DNA of 64,000 nucleotides from Bacteroidota bacterium (GTDB lineage Bacteria > Bacteroidota > Bacteroidia > Bacteroidales > FEN-979). The notes below the pieces were generated by a model that saw only the letters and a list, made by a program, of their open reading frames with translations, was not told the origin of the DNA and searched no databases. The DNA lies in the NCBI GenBank assembly GCA_026391735.1, contig JAPLDL010000015.1:222253-286252 (forward strand), read 5' to 3'. Position numbers and translations under genes: made by a program. This document shows positions 22,953 through 31,671 of the stretch, one piece after another; position 1 is the first letter of the stretch; each line of letters opens with the position of its first letter.

Positions 22953-22975
22953 AAAGCGCATAAATATCACTAATT
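22953..22975 (+). promoter_or_regulatory. Shared redox operator, site A
   Basis: AAAGCGCATAAATATCACT (22953-22971) followed by AATT. It is the same element as at 34529, 35124, 35187, 43148 and 54133. It sits between the truncated thioredoxin-reductase gene (minus) and the DUF6132 gene (plus). A TACTTTG box for the latter lies at 22990-22996, 14 bases on. Confidence 0.6.
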
Positions 22976-23012
22976 GAATTTTTATTCGTTACTTTGCAAA
23001 AATATTTTGAAC

Positions 23013-23249
23013 ATGTCAGATTCATGCGATACTAAAAAGGAGCTGCTTCCATTTAAGGAAAGACTCAAAACCTGGGACTTCTGGAAGCCCATCATGTTTA
23101 CTGCTTTGGGAGGACTGGGTGGTTTTTTATATTACCGCTTCGTTGGCTGTGCCTCGGGCACCTGTGCAATTACCAGCAACCCATATGCCAGTATTGCGTT
23201 CGGTGGGTTTCTCGGGTACTTTTTGGTCAATCGCCCCTGTGCCTGCTGA
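23013..23249 (+). CDS. DUF6132 small membrane protein
   Basis: 78 residues from the ATG at 23013; an earlier frame to 22974 covers the promoter. One or two spans (PIMFTALGGLGGFLYYRFVG, then a Gly-rich stretch) surround GCASGTCAITSNPYAS, the DUF6132 signature, ending NRPCAC. The conserved cysteines and the neighbouring redox operator suggest a membrane thiol or metal function. Its 3' end overlaps the AraC-like gene on the other strand. Confidence 0.8.
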   Translation: MSDSCDTKKELLPFKERLKTWDFWKPIMFTALGGLGGFLYYRFVGCASGTCAITSNPYASIAFGGFLGYFLVNRPCAC

Positions 23250-23702
23250 ACCCCATTCTGTTAGCTTTTTTTTCGAAATTTTGACCTTATATTCAGTGAC
23301 TGAAATTCCGGTCACTGCTTTAAATTGGGTCGATAAATACTGTGCGCTGCTGTAACCCATCATAAAGGCAATCTCGCTTAGGGTAAATTCGTCATATTTG
23401 ATCAGTTCCTTCGCTTTTTCAATTTTGCACTGAATGGTAATTTTTTCCAATGAAGTGTTTTCATGCTTTAAGAACAGAGTGGAAAGATATGGGTAGGATT
23501 TGTTAAACCGCTCGACAAGATAATCGGAATTGCGCACCATTGCGTTAAAAGTAGTGTTGTAAACCAGGTCGATTACAGCTTTCTTTATTTGTTCAACAAG
23601 TATAAACCAAAAAAAGACCGGGACAAGTGATAATTCATTTGTCCCAGCTTCTTTCCTGTTTTTACAATTAATTGCAATGGCAGCTTCCAGAGCCAGTTTC
23701 AT
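23127..23702 (-). pseudogene. AraC-family regulator lacking its N-terminal domain
   Basis: 191 codons. The AraC DNA-binding part is intact: KIEKAKELIKYDEFTLSEIA, then FMMGYSSAQYLSTQFKAVTG. In the CFB-type family I know, this is preceded by a heavy-metal-associated-like N-terminal domain; here the first 40 codons do not match it. The C-terminal 45 codons run antisense into the DUF6132 gene, beyond the usual family end. It also overlaps the DUF2202 gene's 3' end by 35 bases. Probably a deletion product; the DNA-binding half might still be made. Confidence 0.55.
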
Positions 23703-24411
23703 GTTCTGAGTTTACTATTAAGTCAAACTCATCCTGGGTCAGGTATTGAAAAGTATATGTCCCACCGTGAAACAAAATATTGGCATAAAAGGATCTTAAA
23801 TGATTCCTTGATCCGCGCATGAGATTTGTAAATACACAGGTGATATCCTGGTTGTCAATGTTCAGCAGATGGTCTTTGAGATCTTTTAAATCAAGATCTT
23901 CGATAGTAGCACCTACAATCAGTCCATTAATTAATGAAATCGAACCTGTACTCACTAAATTATTGTACAAATTTTGCAGGCTTTGATTGGTGAATGTTCC
24001 GGTTACATGATTTGCAGCAGGATCCTCTAGTCCGTATTTACCTATCAGGGCTTTGATCATATCGGTATGACGTTGTTCGCTTTTACTGATGTTTCTGAAG
24101 ACAGGCTTAGTGTATAACTGGCTTAATGTATAATATACATCATGAGCAAGAAGTTCTTCTTCTCTCATGATGACCAGGGCCTCTGTTTCAGATGTATTCA
24201 AGGGTTCAACAGGCAATGAATCGATACAATAATTGCAACCCGCTAGGGTAGTATCGGAATAATTATAACTCATTAAAGCATCCTTGTTTTGAGAGTTTCC
24301 TTTGGATGCCGAAGCATTGTTGTCTTTTGTACATCCGTTCAATGATAATATCACAAATGATAAGCTCATTATAAGTATCATTCCGCCTGCTAATTTTTCT
24401 CTTTTCTTCAT
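23668..24411 (-). CDS. DUF2202 ferritin-like lipoprotein
   Basis: A 247-residue lipoprotein: lipobox around Leu-Asn-Gly-Cys (Cys27) after a hydrophobic signal. The DUF2202 core has the ferritin-like helices with IMREEELLAHDVYYTLSQLY and a second EQRHTDMIKALIGKYGL, whose Glu and His residues suit a di-metal site. The C-terminus is Cys/His-rich (SGSCHCN). Its 3' end now runs into the truncated AraC gene, so the last residues may differ from relatives. It acts outside the inner membrane. Confidence 0.8.
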   Translation of the reverse strand: MKKREKLAGGMILIMSLSFVILSLNGCTKDNNASASKGNSQNKDALMSYNYSDTTLAGCNYCIDSLPVEPLNTSETEALVIMREEELLAHDVYYTLSQLYTKPVFRNISKSEQRHTDMIKALIGKYGLEDPAANHVTGTFTNQSLQNLYNNLVSTGSISLINGLIVGATIEDLDLKDLKDHLLNIDNQDITCVFTNLMRGSRNHLRSFYANILFHGGTYTFQYLTQDEFDLIVNSEHETGSGSCHCN

Positions 24412-24649
24412 GGTAAGTGTTTTAAAGTGGTTATTTGAATTAAATGTTGCCGACTGACAGTTCTTGTTAAATGATATTCTGGTAGCTACTTTATTAATAG
24501 ACGAAGAGAAAGATTAAAACTTGCGGTCATAGTTAAAATTCTTCATATGTTTTTATTATTCCATGGTTATTTGGTTACTTCATCGCCTGCGTCAGGATAT
24601 TCAGGTTCCCATAAAGTTTAGTAATTTCGGGTGGCCATTTTTTTAGATT

Positions 24650-25546
24650 ATGCCTGATTTTCGGTTAAAGGTTTTTCATTCTGTTGCCTCTCACCTGAGT
24701 TTTACAAAAGCAGCTGCAGAGTTGTATATAACACAACCTGCCGTCACAAAGAACATCCAGGAGCTTGAGAAAGAGTTTGACATTCGCTTATTTGAGCGGA
24801 AAGGAAGTAAAATCATCCTGACTCCGGCGGGGCATATCCTGTTAAACTATACCAATCAGATCGTTGGTGTTTACAAGCAAATAGAGTTTGATTTCAGTAT
24901 CCTTAAAAAGAAATTTTCGGGCAGTCTTCAATTAGGTGCAAGTACAACCATAGGACAATATGTACTGCCGCCCGTACTTGCCAGATTTTATCAGAGGTTC
25001 CCGCAGATCAAACTGTCGTTGATCAATGATAATACTGAAAAGATTGAAACGGCATTAATTGATAAACGGATCCAGCTGGGAATGGTTGAAGGCAGGACAA
25101 AGAACAAGGATCTCAAGTATATTCCTTTTATTAAAGATGAGCTGGTTCCTGTTGTTCATACCAGCCAGCCATTAGCAAGGCGTAATGAAATAAAATTAGA
25201 GGAATTAAAGCAGATTCCGATAGTATTCAGGGAAAGAGGATCCGGAAGCCTTGAGGTTATTGAGCACGAGCTTGCTTCTCATAAAATTCAGTTATCAGAA
25301 CTGAAAGTAGCAATGTACCTGGGCAGCACCGAAAGCATTAAGTCTTTTTTAGCCAATTCCAATTGCCTGGGTTTTATTTCTATTGCAGCCTTGGCAAAAG
25401 AAATCGCGAATGGCGAGTTTAAGATCATCGATATACCGCAACTCGATATACCCCGGACGTTTTATTTTGTCCATCTTCATGGAAAATCAGATGGACTTGC
25501 GGATACTTTCATGCATTTCGCCCTCCGCCATTATAACCAAAAGTAA
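24650..25546 (+). CDS. LysR-type regulator (CysB/CbbR/YeiE-like)
   Basis: A 298-residue LysR protein. The winged helix is at residues 2-60, with the HTH FTKAAAELYITQPAVTKNIQ. The effector-binding domain starts near GSLQLGASTTIGQYVLPPVL. It lies 83 bases upstream of a YeiH-type transporter gene in the same direction, the common yeiE-yeiH pairing, so it likely controls that gene in response to a sulfur compound. Divergent from the DUF2202 gene. Confidence 0.85.
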   Translation: MPDFRLKVFHSVASHLSFTKAAAELYITQPAVTKNIQELEKEFDIRLFERKGSKIILTPAGHILLNYTNQIVGVYKQIEFDFSILKKKFSGSLQLGASTTIGQYVLPPVLARFYQRFPQIKLSLINDNTEKIETALIDKRIQLGMVEGRTKNKDLKYIPFIKDELVPVVHTSQPLARRNEIKLEELKQIPIVFRERGSGSLEVIEHELASHKIQLSELKVAMYLGSTESIKSFLANSNCLGFISIAALAKEIANGEFKIIDIPQLDIPRTFYFVHLHGKSDGLADTFMHFALRHYNQK

Positions 25547-25629
25547 TTAAGCATAAATTTTTATGTCTGGGGCAACGCCCCGGATGTCCCGACATTTGCA
25601 GTCCGCATTAATTCAAAAAGGACTGGCAA

Positions 25630-26565
25630 ATGAATCAAAAAGAAATTGTACCTAAACTTATTTTTTTACTCACTGCAGCTGCATGCCTAACACCCTGGAT
25701 TGAGCCTCCTGTCGCCTTGTTCATGGGGATTGTTTTATCACAGGTAATCGGCCATCCGTACGAAAAATATAATAATAAGGCGACCAGTTTATTGTTGAAG
25801 ATTTCAGTGGTTGGGCTGGGTTTTGGCATGAATGCATTCGAAGCTGCAAAAGCAGGGAAGCAAGGAATCTTGTTTACTGTTGCCTCGATAAGCCTGACTT
25901 TAATAATTGGCTTGATCGCCGGCAGGCTAATGGTTGTAGGCAAGAAAACATCAATCCTGATATCCACGGGCACAGCAATCTGCGGCGGCAGTGCTATCGC
26001 TGCTGTAGCCCCTGTGATCGGCGCAAAAGAAAACGAGATATCGGTTTCATTAGCTACCGTATTTATCCTGAATTCCATTGCCCTGGTGCTTTTTCCCTTG
26101 ATTGGGCTATGGCTTCATTTAAGCCAGTCACAATTCGGCTTATGGGCAGCAATCGCTATTCATGATACCAGTTCAGTGGTGGGCGCCGCGCATAAATTCG
26201 GCGCTCAGGCATTACAAATTGCCACAACGGTAAAATTGGAAAGAGCCCTTTGGATTATTCCTGTTTCATTTATAATGGCCATCGCATTTAAAAGCAGTAA
26301 AAACAAAGTGAAGCTTCCCTGGTTTATTTTATTTTTTGTCCTGGCAATGCTTGCAAATACCTTCCTGCCAAAGTTGCTTCAGGCAGATCGGGTCATTGTT
26401 CTACTGGCCAAACGAGGCCTTACTCTGACATTGTTCCTGATTGGCGCAGGTCTTACCAGGGAAGCTTTGAAAACTGTGAGCTTCCGGCCTATGATACTCG
26501 GTGTGTTTCTTTGGGTGTTGATATCGTTGAGTTCATTGTTTGTAATCCTACATTCGATCAGCTAA
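25630..26565 (+). CDS. YeiH/UPF0324-family transporter, putative sulfate or sulfite exporter
   Basis: A 311-residue membrane protein with about nine hydrophobic spans. Family landmarks are GLGFGMNAFEAAKAG, TGTAICGGSAIAAVAPVIGA and IHDTSSVVGAA. UPF0324 members such as YeiH are annotated as putative sulfate exporters and are usually next to a LysR gene, as here. Substrate inferred. A GGGGC-AAC-GCCCC hairpin lies in the gap before it (25569-25581). Its end overlaps the convergent DsrE-like gene by 4 bases. Confidence 0.85.
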   Translation: MNQKEIVPKLIFLLTAAACLTPWIEPPVALFMGIVLSQVIGHPYEKYNNKATSLLLKISVVGLGFGMNAFEAAKAGKQGILFTVASISLTLIIGLIAGRLMVVGKKTSILISTGTAICGGSAIAAVAPVIGAKENEISVSLATVFILNSIALVLFPLIGLWLHLSQSQFGLWAAIAIHDTSSVVGAAHKFGAQALQIATTVKLERALWIIPVSFIMAIAFKSSKNKVKLPWFILFFVLAMLANTFLPKLLQADRVIVLLAKRGLTLTLFLIGAGLTREALKTVSFRPMILGVFLWVLISLSSLFVILHSIS

Positions 26566-26990
26566 AAAGTTAAAACTTTCTCACTCGTTTTTATTATCTC
26601 ATATAAATCATTCAACGAAGATACCGGACATTGTTTCGAACCTTCCTGATTCCTTAGTCTCAGGCAGGTACCACAGGCAAATATTTTTCCTCCGGCTGCT
26701 GAGAAATCATCGATCTGACCTTGAACGTCAAAATCCTTTGTTGATATTTTCTGTGCTTCAACCCCTTTCCCGAGTAGAAAAACAGAAATTGAATCACCTT
26801 TGGCAATCGAAAAATTTGCCAGTCTGAAAGCATTCCATACAGTTTCTGCATCGTTGGAGTATATAACTATGCCTATCTTCATCCCCTTTTTGTCGGGCGA
26901 TGTCATATTCCCTCCGCAATTACTGGTGGTTTGAGCAAGAGTAATACAGGAAATCGTGAAAATTGCAAGTAGCAATGTCATTCTTTTCAT
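26562..26990 (-). CDS. Exported DsrE-family protein
   Basis: 142 residues from the ATG at 26990; an upstream ATG at 27038 would precede the signal peptide with non-signal residues. The signal peptide is TLLLAIFTISCITLAQ. The mature part is DsrE-like: KIGIVIYSNDAETVWNAFRL, then a conserved Cys cluster FACGTCLRLRNQEG and KQCPVSS. Most DsrE proteins are cytoplasmic; an exported one suggests periplasmic sulfur or redox handling beside the putative sulfur-anion transporter. Confidence 0.75.
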   Translation of the reverse strand: MKRMTLLLAIFTISCITLAQTTSNCGGNMTSPDKKGMKIGIVIYSNDAETVWNAFRLANFSIAKGDSISVFLLGKGVEAQKISTKDFDVQGQIDDFSAAGGKIFACGTCLRLRNQEGSKQCPVSSLNDLYEIIKTSEKVLTF

Positions 26991-27120
26991 AGTAGAAAAT
27001 ATTTGAATTTTATTGGGTTGGTAAAAGTCACCAGGCATCTTTTGTATTTATAATCCCTGTTGTAAAGTTTTAATTCCTGTTCCGATTTTCTTTATAAAAT
27101 ATTCCAATCATCAGGCTTTA

Positions 27121-27822
27121 TCAATATTCTATTAAACGCACGGTAATCGTTAAAGGAAGCTTTTTTTGGTATTGCATCCGCTTCAACCAATTCCCCTCTT
27201 TATCAAATTCAAGGTATTTATAAGAATATCTTCGGGGAATGCTGTCGTCGGAACTATATCTTATTTCTTCAATTAGGTTATGATGCTTATCAAAACTAAA
27301 TGTCCTCCTCTCACTTGAGGTGTCTTCAATCGAAATAATCTCTTCTGCGGTTTTATTTCCATTTTCATCATATAAGTAGATTTCTTTCTTCATCAGACTC
27401 CCATCCGTTTCACTCCATCTTTTTTCAATATTGTTCCCCTTTTTATCATACTTGAAGGTCGCAAGATGGTCCATCTCATTATTAGTATCCCTCCACCTTT
27501 TCTCGATTTTCTTGCCATTGGTATTATATTTAAAGGTGGCCAGTTCATCCATGCTGTCGGGGTGATAATGGATTTCTTCAATTTTATTTCCTTTACTGTT
27601 ATATCTGTACATAATCTGTTCAAGAAAGTTACTGTCTATAATCTTTCCTAAACTATCCACTGGATATGTTGTTTCAGTCAAGGATTTAACTCTGCCATTC
27701 AGATTTTGTTCCGTGAGGCTGTTTTTAATATTTTCATTTGTACAGGAGATGATAAAGAAACATTCTGTAAAAATGATCAACAAAGCAGATATGTTCGATA
27801 TGTGTGCAGTATTTGTTTTCAT
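27121..27822 (-). CDS. Lipoprotein with RHS/YD-like repeats
   Basis: 233 residues from the ATG at 27822. A signal ends in a lipobox near FFIISC, so it is a probable surface or periplasmic lipoprotein. The body has near-repeats of about 20 residues such as ATFKYNTNGKKIEKRWRDT and ATFKYDKKGNNIEKRWSET, a YD/RHS-like beta-repeat pattern. No toxin domain follows. Function unknown. Confidence 0.65.
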   Translation of the reverse strand: MKTNTAHISNISALLIIFTECFFIISCTNENIKNSLTEQNLNGRVKSLTETTYPVDSLGKIIDSNFLEQIMYRYNSKGNKIEEIHYHPDSMDELATFKYNTNGKKIEKRWRDTNNEMDHLATFKYDKKGNNIEKRWSETDGSLMKKEIYLYDENGNKTAEEIISIEDTSSERRTFSFDKHHNLIEEIRYSSDDSIPRRYSYKYLEFDKEGNWLKRMQYQKKLPLTITVRLIEY

Positions 27823-27980
27823 AATCCGGACCTTCAACTGGTAATTTGACAATCAATTCCAAAGTTAAACTTATGATGAATACGTAAAATTAGTTTGAGG
27901 TATTTTCTTTATTAAAATTTTGCCAATCAAAATACTATGATGTCGTATGAGCAGTTATACTTATATCAGAATATGCAATT

Positions 27981-28367
27981 ATGAGTGTATCGACAGTTTT
28001 AACCCTGATTATCATTGGATTGATGGCAGGGGTTTTTGGTGGAATGTTTGGTGTAGGAGGCGCAGTAGTAATGATCCCGGCCTTAGTGTATTTTTTAGGG
28101 GTGGATCAGCATACTGCTCAGGGAACAAGTCTGGCAGTCATGTTGCCACCGATCGGACTTTTTGCAGCATATAACTATTATAAAGCTGGCCAGGTAAATA
28201 TATGGTATGCTGTTATTATTGCAGTGACATTTATGATTGGCGGTTACTTCGGCTCAATGATCGCATTAAAACTTCCTGAAAATCTCATGAAAAAGATATT
28301 TGGCATTTTTCTTCTGCTTACCGCCCTCCGTCTGATTTTTTCCAAGCAAGCTGGTGTTGTAGATTAA
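27981..28367 (+). CDS. TauE/SafE (TSUP) half-size membrane protein
   Basis: A 128-residue protein with four hydrophobic spans. The signature GLMAGVFGGMFGVGGAVVMI and the later GTSLAVMLPPIGLFAAYNYY are those of the TSUP sulfite/organosulfur exporter family. Full transporters have about 250 residues, so this half-size form would need to dimerise. It lies among sulfur genes. Substrate inferred from family. Confidence 0.82.
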   Translation: MSVSTVLTLIIIGLMAGVFGGMFGVGGAVVMIPALVYFLGVDQHTAQGTSLAVMLPPIGLFAAYNYYKAGQVNIWYAVIIAVTFMIGGYFGSMIALKLPENLMKKIFGIFLLLTALRLIFSKQAGVVD

Positions 28368-28435
28368 ATGCTTAAATGGCCGTCCAAAGGGCAATAAGAA
28401 TCAGGAATTTCATCATCGTTCTTAGTAGATTCCTT

Positions 28436-28741
28436 TTAAATATGTTGCATTATAACCTCATGCAATTGGCTTTTACCTGCGACTCCTGATTGCCTCCAGA
28501 CCAACTGACCATTTTTAAACAGTATCACTGTAGGGACGCCCTGAATATTGTATTTACTTGCTATTATAGGGTTTTTATCCACGTCAATTTTTATCACCCT
28601 CAAACGGTCCCCGAATTCTGCTGCTATTTCTGATAAAATTGGTGACTGGACTTTGCAGGGACTACACCACAAGGCATGAAAGTCAACAATAACAGGACGC
28701 GGATCCTGTATTATCGTATCAAAGTTACCTTTCATTGTCAC
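28436..28741 (-). CDS. trxA: Thioredoxin
   Basis: A 101-residue thioredoxin with active site WCSPCK (Cys26, Cys29), cis-Pro segment GVPTVILFKNG and no signal peptide, so cytoplasmic. Ser replaces the usual Gly in the active site. It is the last gene of the eight-gene operon that begins at 34419 and is probably reduced by the thioredoxin-reductase fusion encoded upstream. The ATG at 28741 or the next Met two codons later may be used. Confidence 0.88.
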   Translation of the reverse strand: MTMKGNFDTIIQDPRPVIVDFHALWCSPCKVQSPILSEIAAEFGDRLRVIKIDVDKNPIIASKYNIQGVPTVILFKNGQLVWRQSGVAGKSQLHEVIMQHI

Positions 28742-28744
28742 TGA

Positions 28745-28763
28745 AGTTTAAATGTTAAACTTT
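28745..28763. promoter_or_regulatory. Inverted repeat just upstream of trxA
   Basis: AAGTTTAA (28745-28752) and TTAAACTT (28756-28763) flank ATG. It lies 4 bases before the thioredoxin start. It may be an operator or an RNA hairpin that hides the ribosome site; nothing in the window decides. Confidence 0.3.
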
Positions 28764-28798
28764 CGTTTGGCCAGAGTTAATGGTAGTAAAAAGAGGAT

Positions 28799-29965
28799 TT
28801 ACAATCCAGGCAATCTTGGGAACTTTCCGATCTTTGACAGTCTCGAATAAATACCCCAGCCATTCTTCAACCAATGCCCCACAACTGGCATAGGGATCAT
28901 AAATGCTTTTGTTCCGTTTCTGAAAACAAATGCAGCTCCGTTACCGGTATCCATCACACAAAGAATATTCAGATGTTCCTGGTAGCCTTTTCGTTTGCTG
29001 CTTCCTTTATCCATTTGAATAATATTGTAGGCAGCATTACGTCCCATGAGCTCGGCAATATGGCCTTGTTTCGCAATCCATTCAGGGCCTTCAAGAGCGG
29101 CAATATCACCAATTGCAAAAACATTAGGATGTCCAGACACCTGTCCGGAATTGTCAATTTTAATAAACCCGGCTTCCGAAAGAGTAAGATCTGAATTTTT
29201 CAGCACTGCAGGCCCGGTCCCGGCTGAAATAAACATCGTAAAATCGGAATCTAATTTTGAATTATCTTCAAAGATCACTCCGTCGTTCACAAATTCTGCG
29301 ATCTTTTTACCAAATCGTTTGCCTATGCCATATTGAGTAAACATTTTATCCATCATCGCAAGGGCGCCTTTTCCCATCCTGGCTCCCGGCTCGTCCATAG
29401 GTGCAAAAAACGTCAGTTCAAACTTATCTCTCAGTTTTTTGGATTTCAAATAATTGTGAATGTTGAAAATAAGTTCAAATGCCGGTCCGCCGCGAACAGC
29501 CGATTTATCCTTTGGATTTCCCCCAAAACCGATAGCGATTTTACCGCTGCCTTTTTGAACTAACGCATCAATTTTGTTGCGGATTTCCATCGCCATCTCC
29601 GGCTTACCGCAAATCGAGAGGGTGTGATTTATTCCCTTATGCTGTAATTTTTCTGCTCCGAAAGCTACAACCAGATAATCATAGTACAAAATCTGATTTT
29701 CACAAATCACCTTTTTGTCAGCCGCATGAATCTCAGTGACTTTATCCAAAATAAGCTTGAAGGGGTATTTTTTCCGGATTTTTTCCAAAGGCACTTTTAC
29801 ATCTCCGAATTCCTTCAGTCGAACCGGAACCCAGATAGAAATGGGATATAAGTACAGGTAGTCCCGATCAGAGACCAGGGTAATATCAAAGCTGCCCTTT
29901 TTTTGCAATTCAATAGCTGTTTGCAAACCCGCAAATCCGCCGCCAAGAACAAGAACTTTCTTCAT
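28799..29965 (-). CDS. SQR-like FAD/NAD(P)-dependent flavoprotein
   Basis: A 388-residue two-dinucleotide-binding-fold protein. FAD motif VLGGGFAGLQTA at residues 5-16; later VSGHPNVFAIGDIAAL binds FAD. It resembles sulfide:quinone reductase-type enzymes (SDRDYLYLYPISIWVP; PMPVVGHWLKNGWG near the end). The cysteines present (ICEN, SICGKP, LNILCVMD) do not clearly match the catalytic pair of classic SQR, so the substrate may be another thiol or a quinone. It is 4 bases from the DUF302 gene. Confidence 0.7.
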   Translation of the reverse strand: MKKVLVLGGGFAGLQTAIELQKKGSFDITLVSDRDYLYLYPISIWVPVRLKEFGDVKVPLEKIRKKYPFKLILDKVTEIHAADKKVICENQILYYDYLVVAFGAEKLQHKGINHTLSICGKPEMAMEIRNKIDALVQKGSGKIAIGFGGNPKDKSAVRGGPAFELIFNIHNYLKSKKLRDKFELTFFAPMDEPGARMGKGALAMMDKMFTQYGIGKRFGKKIAEFVNDGVIFEDNSKLDSDFTMFISAGTGPAVLKNSDLTLSEAGFIKIDNSGQVSGHPNVFAIGDIAALEGPEWIAKQGHIAELMGRNAAYNIIQMDKGSSKRKGYQEHLNILCVMDTGNGAAFVFRNGTKAFMIPMPVVGHWLKNGWGIYSRLSKIGKFPRLPGL

Positions 29966-29969
29966 CTTG

Positions 29970-30377
29970 TCAAAACGCTCCTACGACCGATTTAACGATC
30001 TCAAAGGACTCATCAGATGCAGCGTGTACAGCTTTTGTCGCTGTTTGAGTCATCCCATCCGTCAATTGCGACATGTCCAATAATGCAACGTAGGTTTTAC
30101 CGTCATTTTTTTCGTAAACCGAAATCCGGCAAGGCATTAAAACCGAAACAATGCGCTCATCATTTTTTTCAAGCATACTACCTGAATAATCAGGTTTGCA
30201 AATCTCAACAACTTCAACAGGCAACACATCTTTGCCTGATTTAGCAAGTGATTGCTGAAGATTGTGTACAGCAGGATTCTGCCATCCTTTGAGTTTGGCA
30301 ACTTCTATAAGCTTTTCAACAGTAACGGGTACGTTAAAAGGGCTTACATGTTCGATGATCAATTGGTTTGTACTCAT
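29970..30377 (-). CDS. DUF302 protein
   Basis: A 135-residue protein with the DUF302 pattern: VTVEKLIEVAKLKGW, then VEVVEICKPDYSGSMLEKND and VSVLMPCRISVYEKNDGKTY. DUF302 proteins are often found with sulfur-oxidation and redox genes; the biochemical function is not established. It lies in the middle of the eight-gene operon, 19 bases after the thioredoxin-reductase fusion. Confidence 0.85.
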   Translation of the reverse strand: MSTNQLIIEHVSPFNVPVTVEKLIEVAKLKGWQNPAVHNLQQSLAKSGKDVLPVEVVEICKPDYSGSMLEKNDERIVSVLMPCRISVYEKNDGKTYVALLDMSQLTDGMTQTATKAVHAASDESFEIVKSVVGAF

Positions 30378-30396
30378 ATCACTCAGGTTTATGTGA

Positions 30397-31665
30397 TTAA
30401 TTCAATTCTTTTGCAATGGCAATGGCAGCAATGGTTCCATCAGCCACAGCTGTGGTAATTTGCCTGTATTTTTTACTGATTACGTCGCCCACAGCATATA
30501 TATCGGGCAAACTTGTTTGCATGTCTTCATTCGTCTTTATATATCCCCATTTATCAAGTTCCAGTTTATCCCTGAAAAGATCAATATTGGGCTTCATTCC
30601 GATAAAAACGAATACGCCGTCGCTAACCAGTTTAGTCCTGGTTTTGGTTTTCAAATCTTCTATTTCGGTGATCATTTTATCACCCTCACGTACAAAAGAC
30701 CTTGGCTCATGTGAGAAAAGAACCTTGATTCTAGGATTTGCCAGCAATTTCTCCTGGGCCTGCTTATTGGCAGTTAAAGCATCAAACTGGTGAACCATGG
30801 TAATTTTACTTGCAAACCGGCTTATAAAATCTGCTTCCTCCACGGCCGAATTCCCGCCTCCGATCACCACCACTTCCTTGTCGCCATAATACTTGGCATC
30901 GCAGGTGGCACAATAGGAGATCCCTTTTCCCTTCAATTCTTTCTCGCCGGGTATGCCCATGAGGTTGGGAGATGTGCCGGTTGCTATGATGATTTTCTCA
31001 GCCTTGACTGTTTCGAATTCATCTATCACGACTTCTTTTTTCTCAAGGTCAATGTTAGTTACATCGACTGCCACCTTATAAATGGTTCCGCATAATTTGG
31101 TCTGCTCCGACATATTGTGAGAGAGCATATAACCGGGCTGGGGATCAATGAATCCAGGGTAATTTGACACTTCATGCGTTGTTGAAACCTGTCCTCCCGG
31201 AAGTGCAATATCTATCAGTACTGTATTTACTTTTGCCTGACAGAGGTACAATCCTGCTGTAAGCCCTGCAGGGCCTGCTCCAAGAACCAGAACATCGAAT
31301 TCAGAAACAGTCGGTTTAATCTCTTTCTTGATCTCCTGAACTCTTTCCACAGATAACATGGCATCGAGCTGATGAATTATATCGCTCCGCTTGATTCCAC
31401 CGGAAAATGTTACCGGAGATTGAACTCCGTTTTCAAAAAACAAAAGGGTAGGGGAGGATCTTACTCCTAGACTCTCGGCCAATGGTTTATTTTGCTGACG
31501 GAACATTTTATAAAACTTAATGTCCTGGCCATAAAGTGCGGCCAGTCCTTCAAACTTGGGGGCCAAAGCCTCACAAGGAGGACATTCGGTGGAATAAAAG
31601 TCAAGTACAACTTTTCCACCTTTAAGTACTTCTGCTTCAAATTCAGATGAGGTAATTTCTTTCAT
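30397..31665 (-). CDS. Thioredoxin-thioredoxin reductase fusion
   Basis: A 422-residue fusion. Residues 1-105 are a thioredoxin domain with active site CPPC (Cys28-Cys31) and cis-Pro region RSSPTLLFFENG. Residues 122-422 are a low-molecular-weight thioredoxin reductase: GAGPAGLTA (129-137), CATC (252-255) and GDVISKKYRQITTAVADG. The thioredoxin comes first, the reverse of the Mycobacterium leprae fusion. It would pass NADPH electrons to a built-in thioredoxin and to partners in this operon. Both active sites are intact. Confidence 0.9.
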   Translation of the reverse strand: MKEITSSEFEAEVLKGGKVVLDFYSTECPPCEALAPKFEGLAALYGQDIKFYKMFRQQNKPLAESLGVRSSPTLLFFENGVQSPVTFSGGIKRSDIIHQLDAMLSVERVQEIKKEIKPTVSEFDVLVLGAGPAGLTAGLYLCQAKVNTVLIDIALPGGQVSTTHEVSNYPGFIDPQPGYMLSHNMSEQTKLCGTIYKVAVDVTNIDLEKKEVVIDEFETVKAEKIIIATGTSPNLMGIPGEKELKGKGISYCATCDAKYYGDKEVVVIGGGNSAVEEADFISRFASKITMVHQFDALTANKQAQEKLLANPRIKVLFSHEPRSFVREGDKMITEIEDLKTKTRTKLVSDGVFVFIGMKPNIDLFRDKLELDKWGYIKTNEDMQTSLPDIYAVGDVISKKYRQITTAVADGTIAAIAIAKELN

Positions 31666-31671
31666 TATTTT

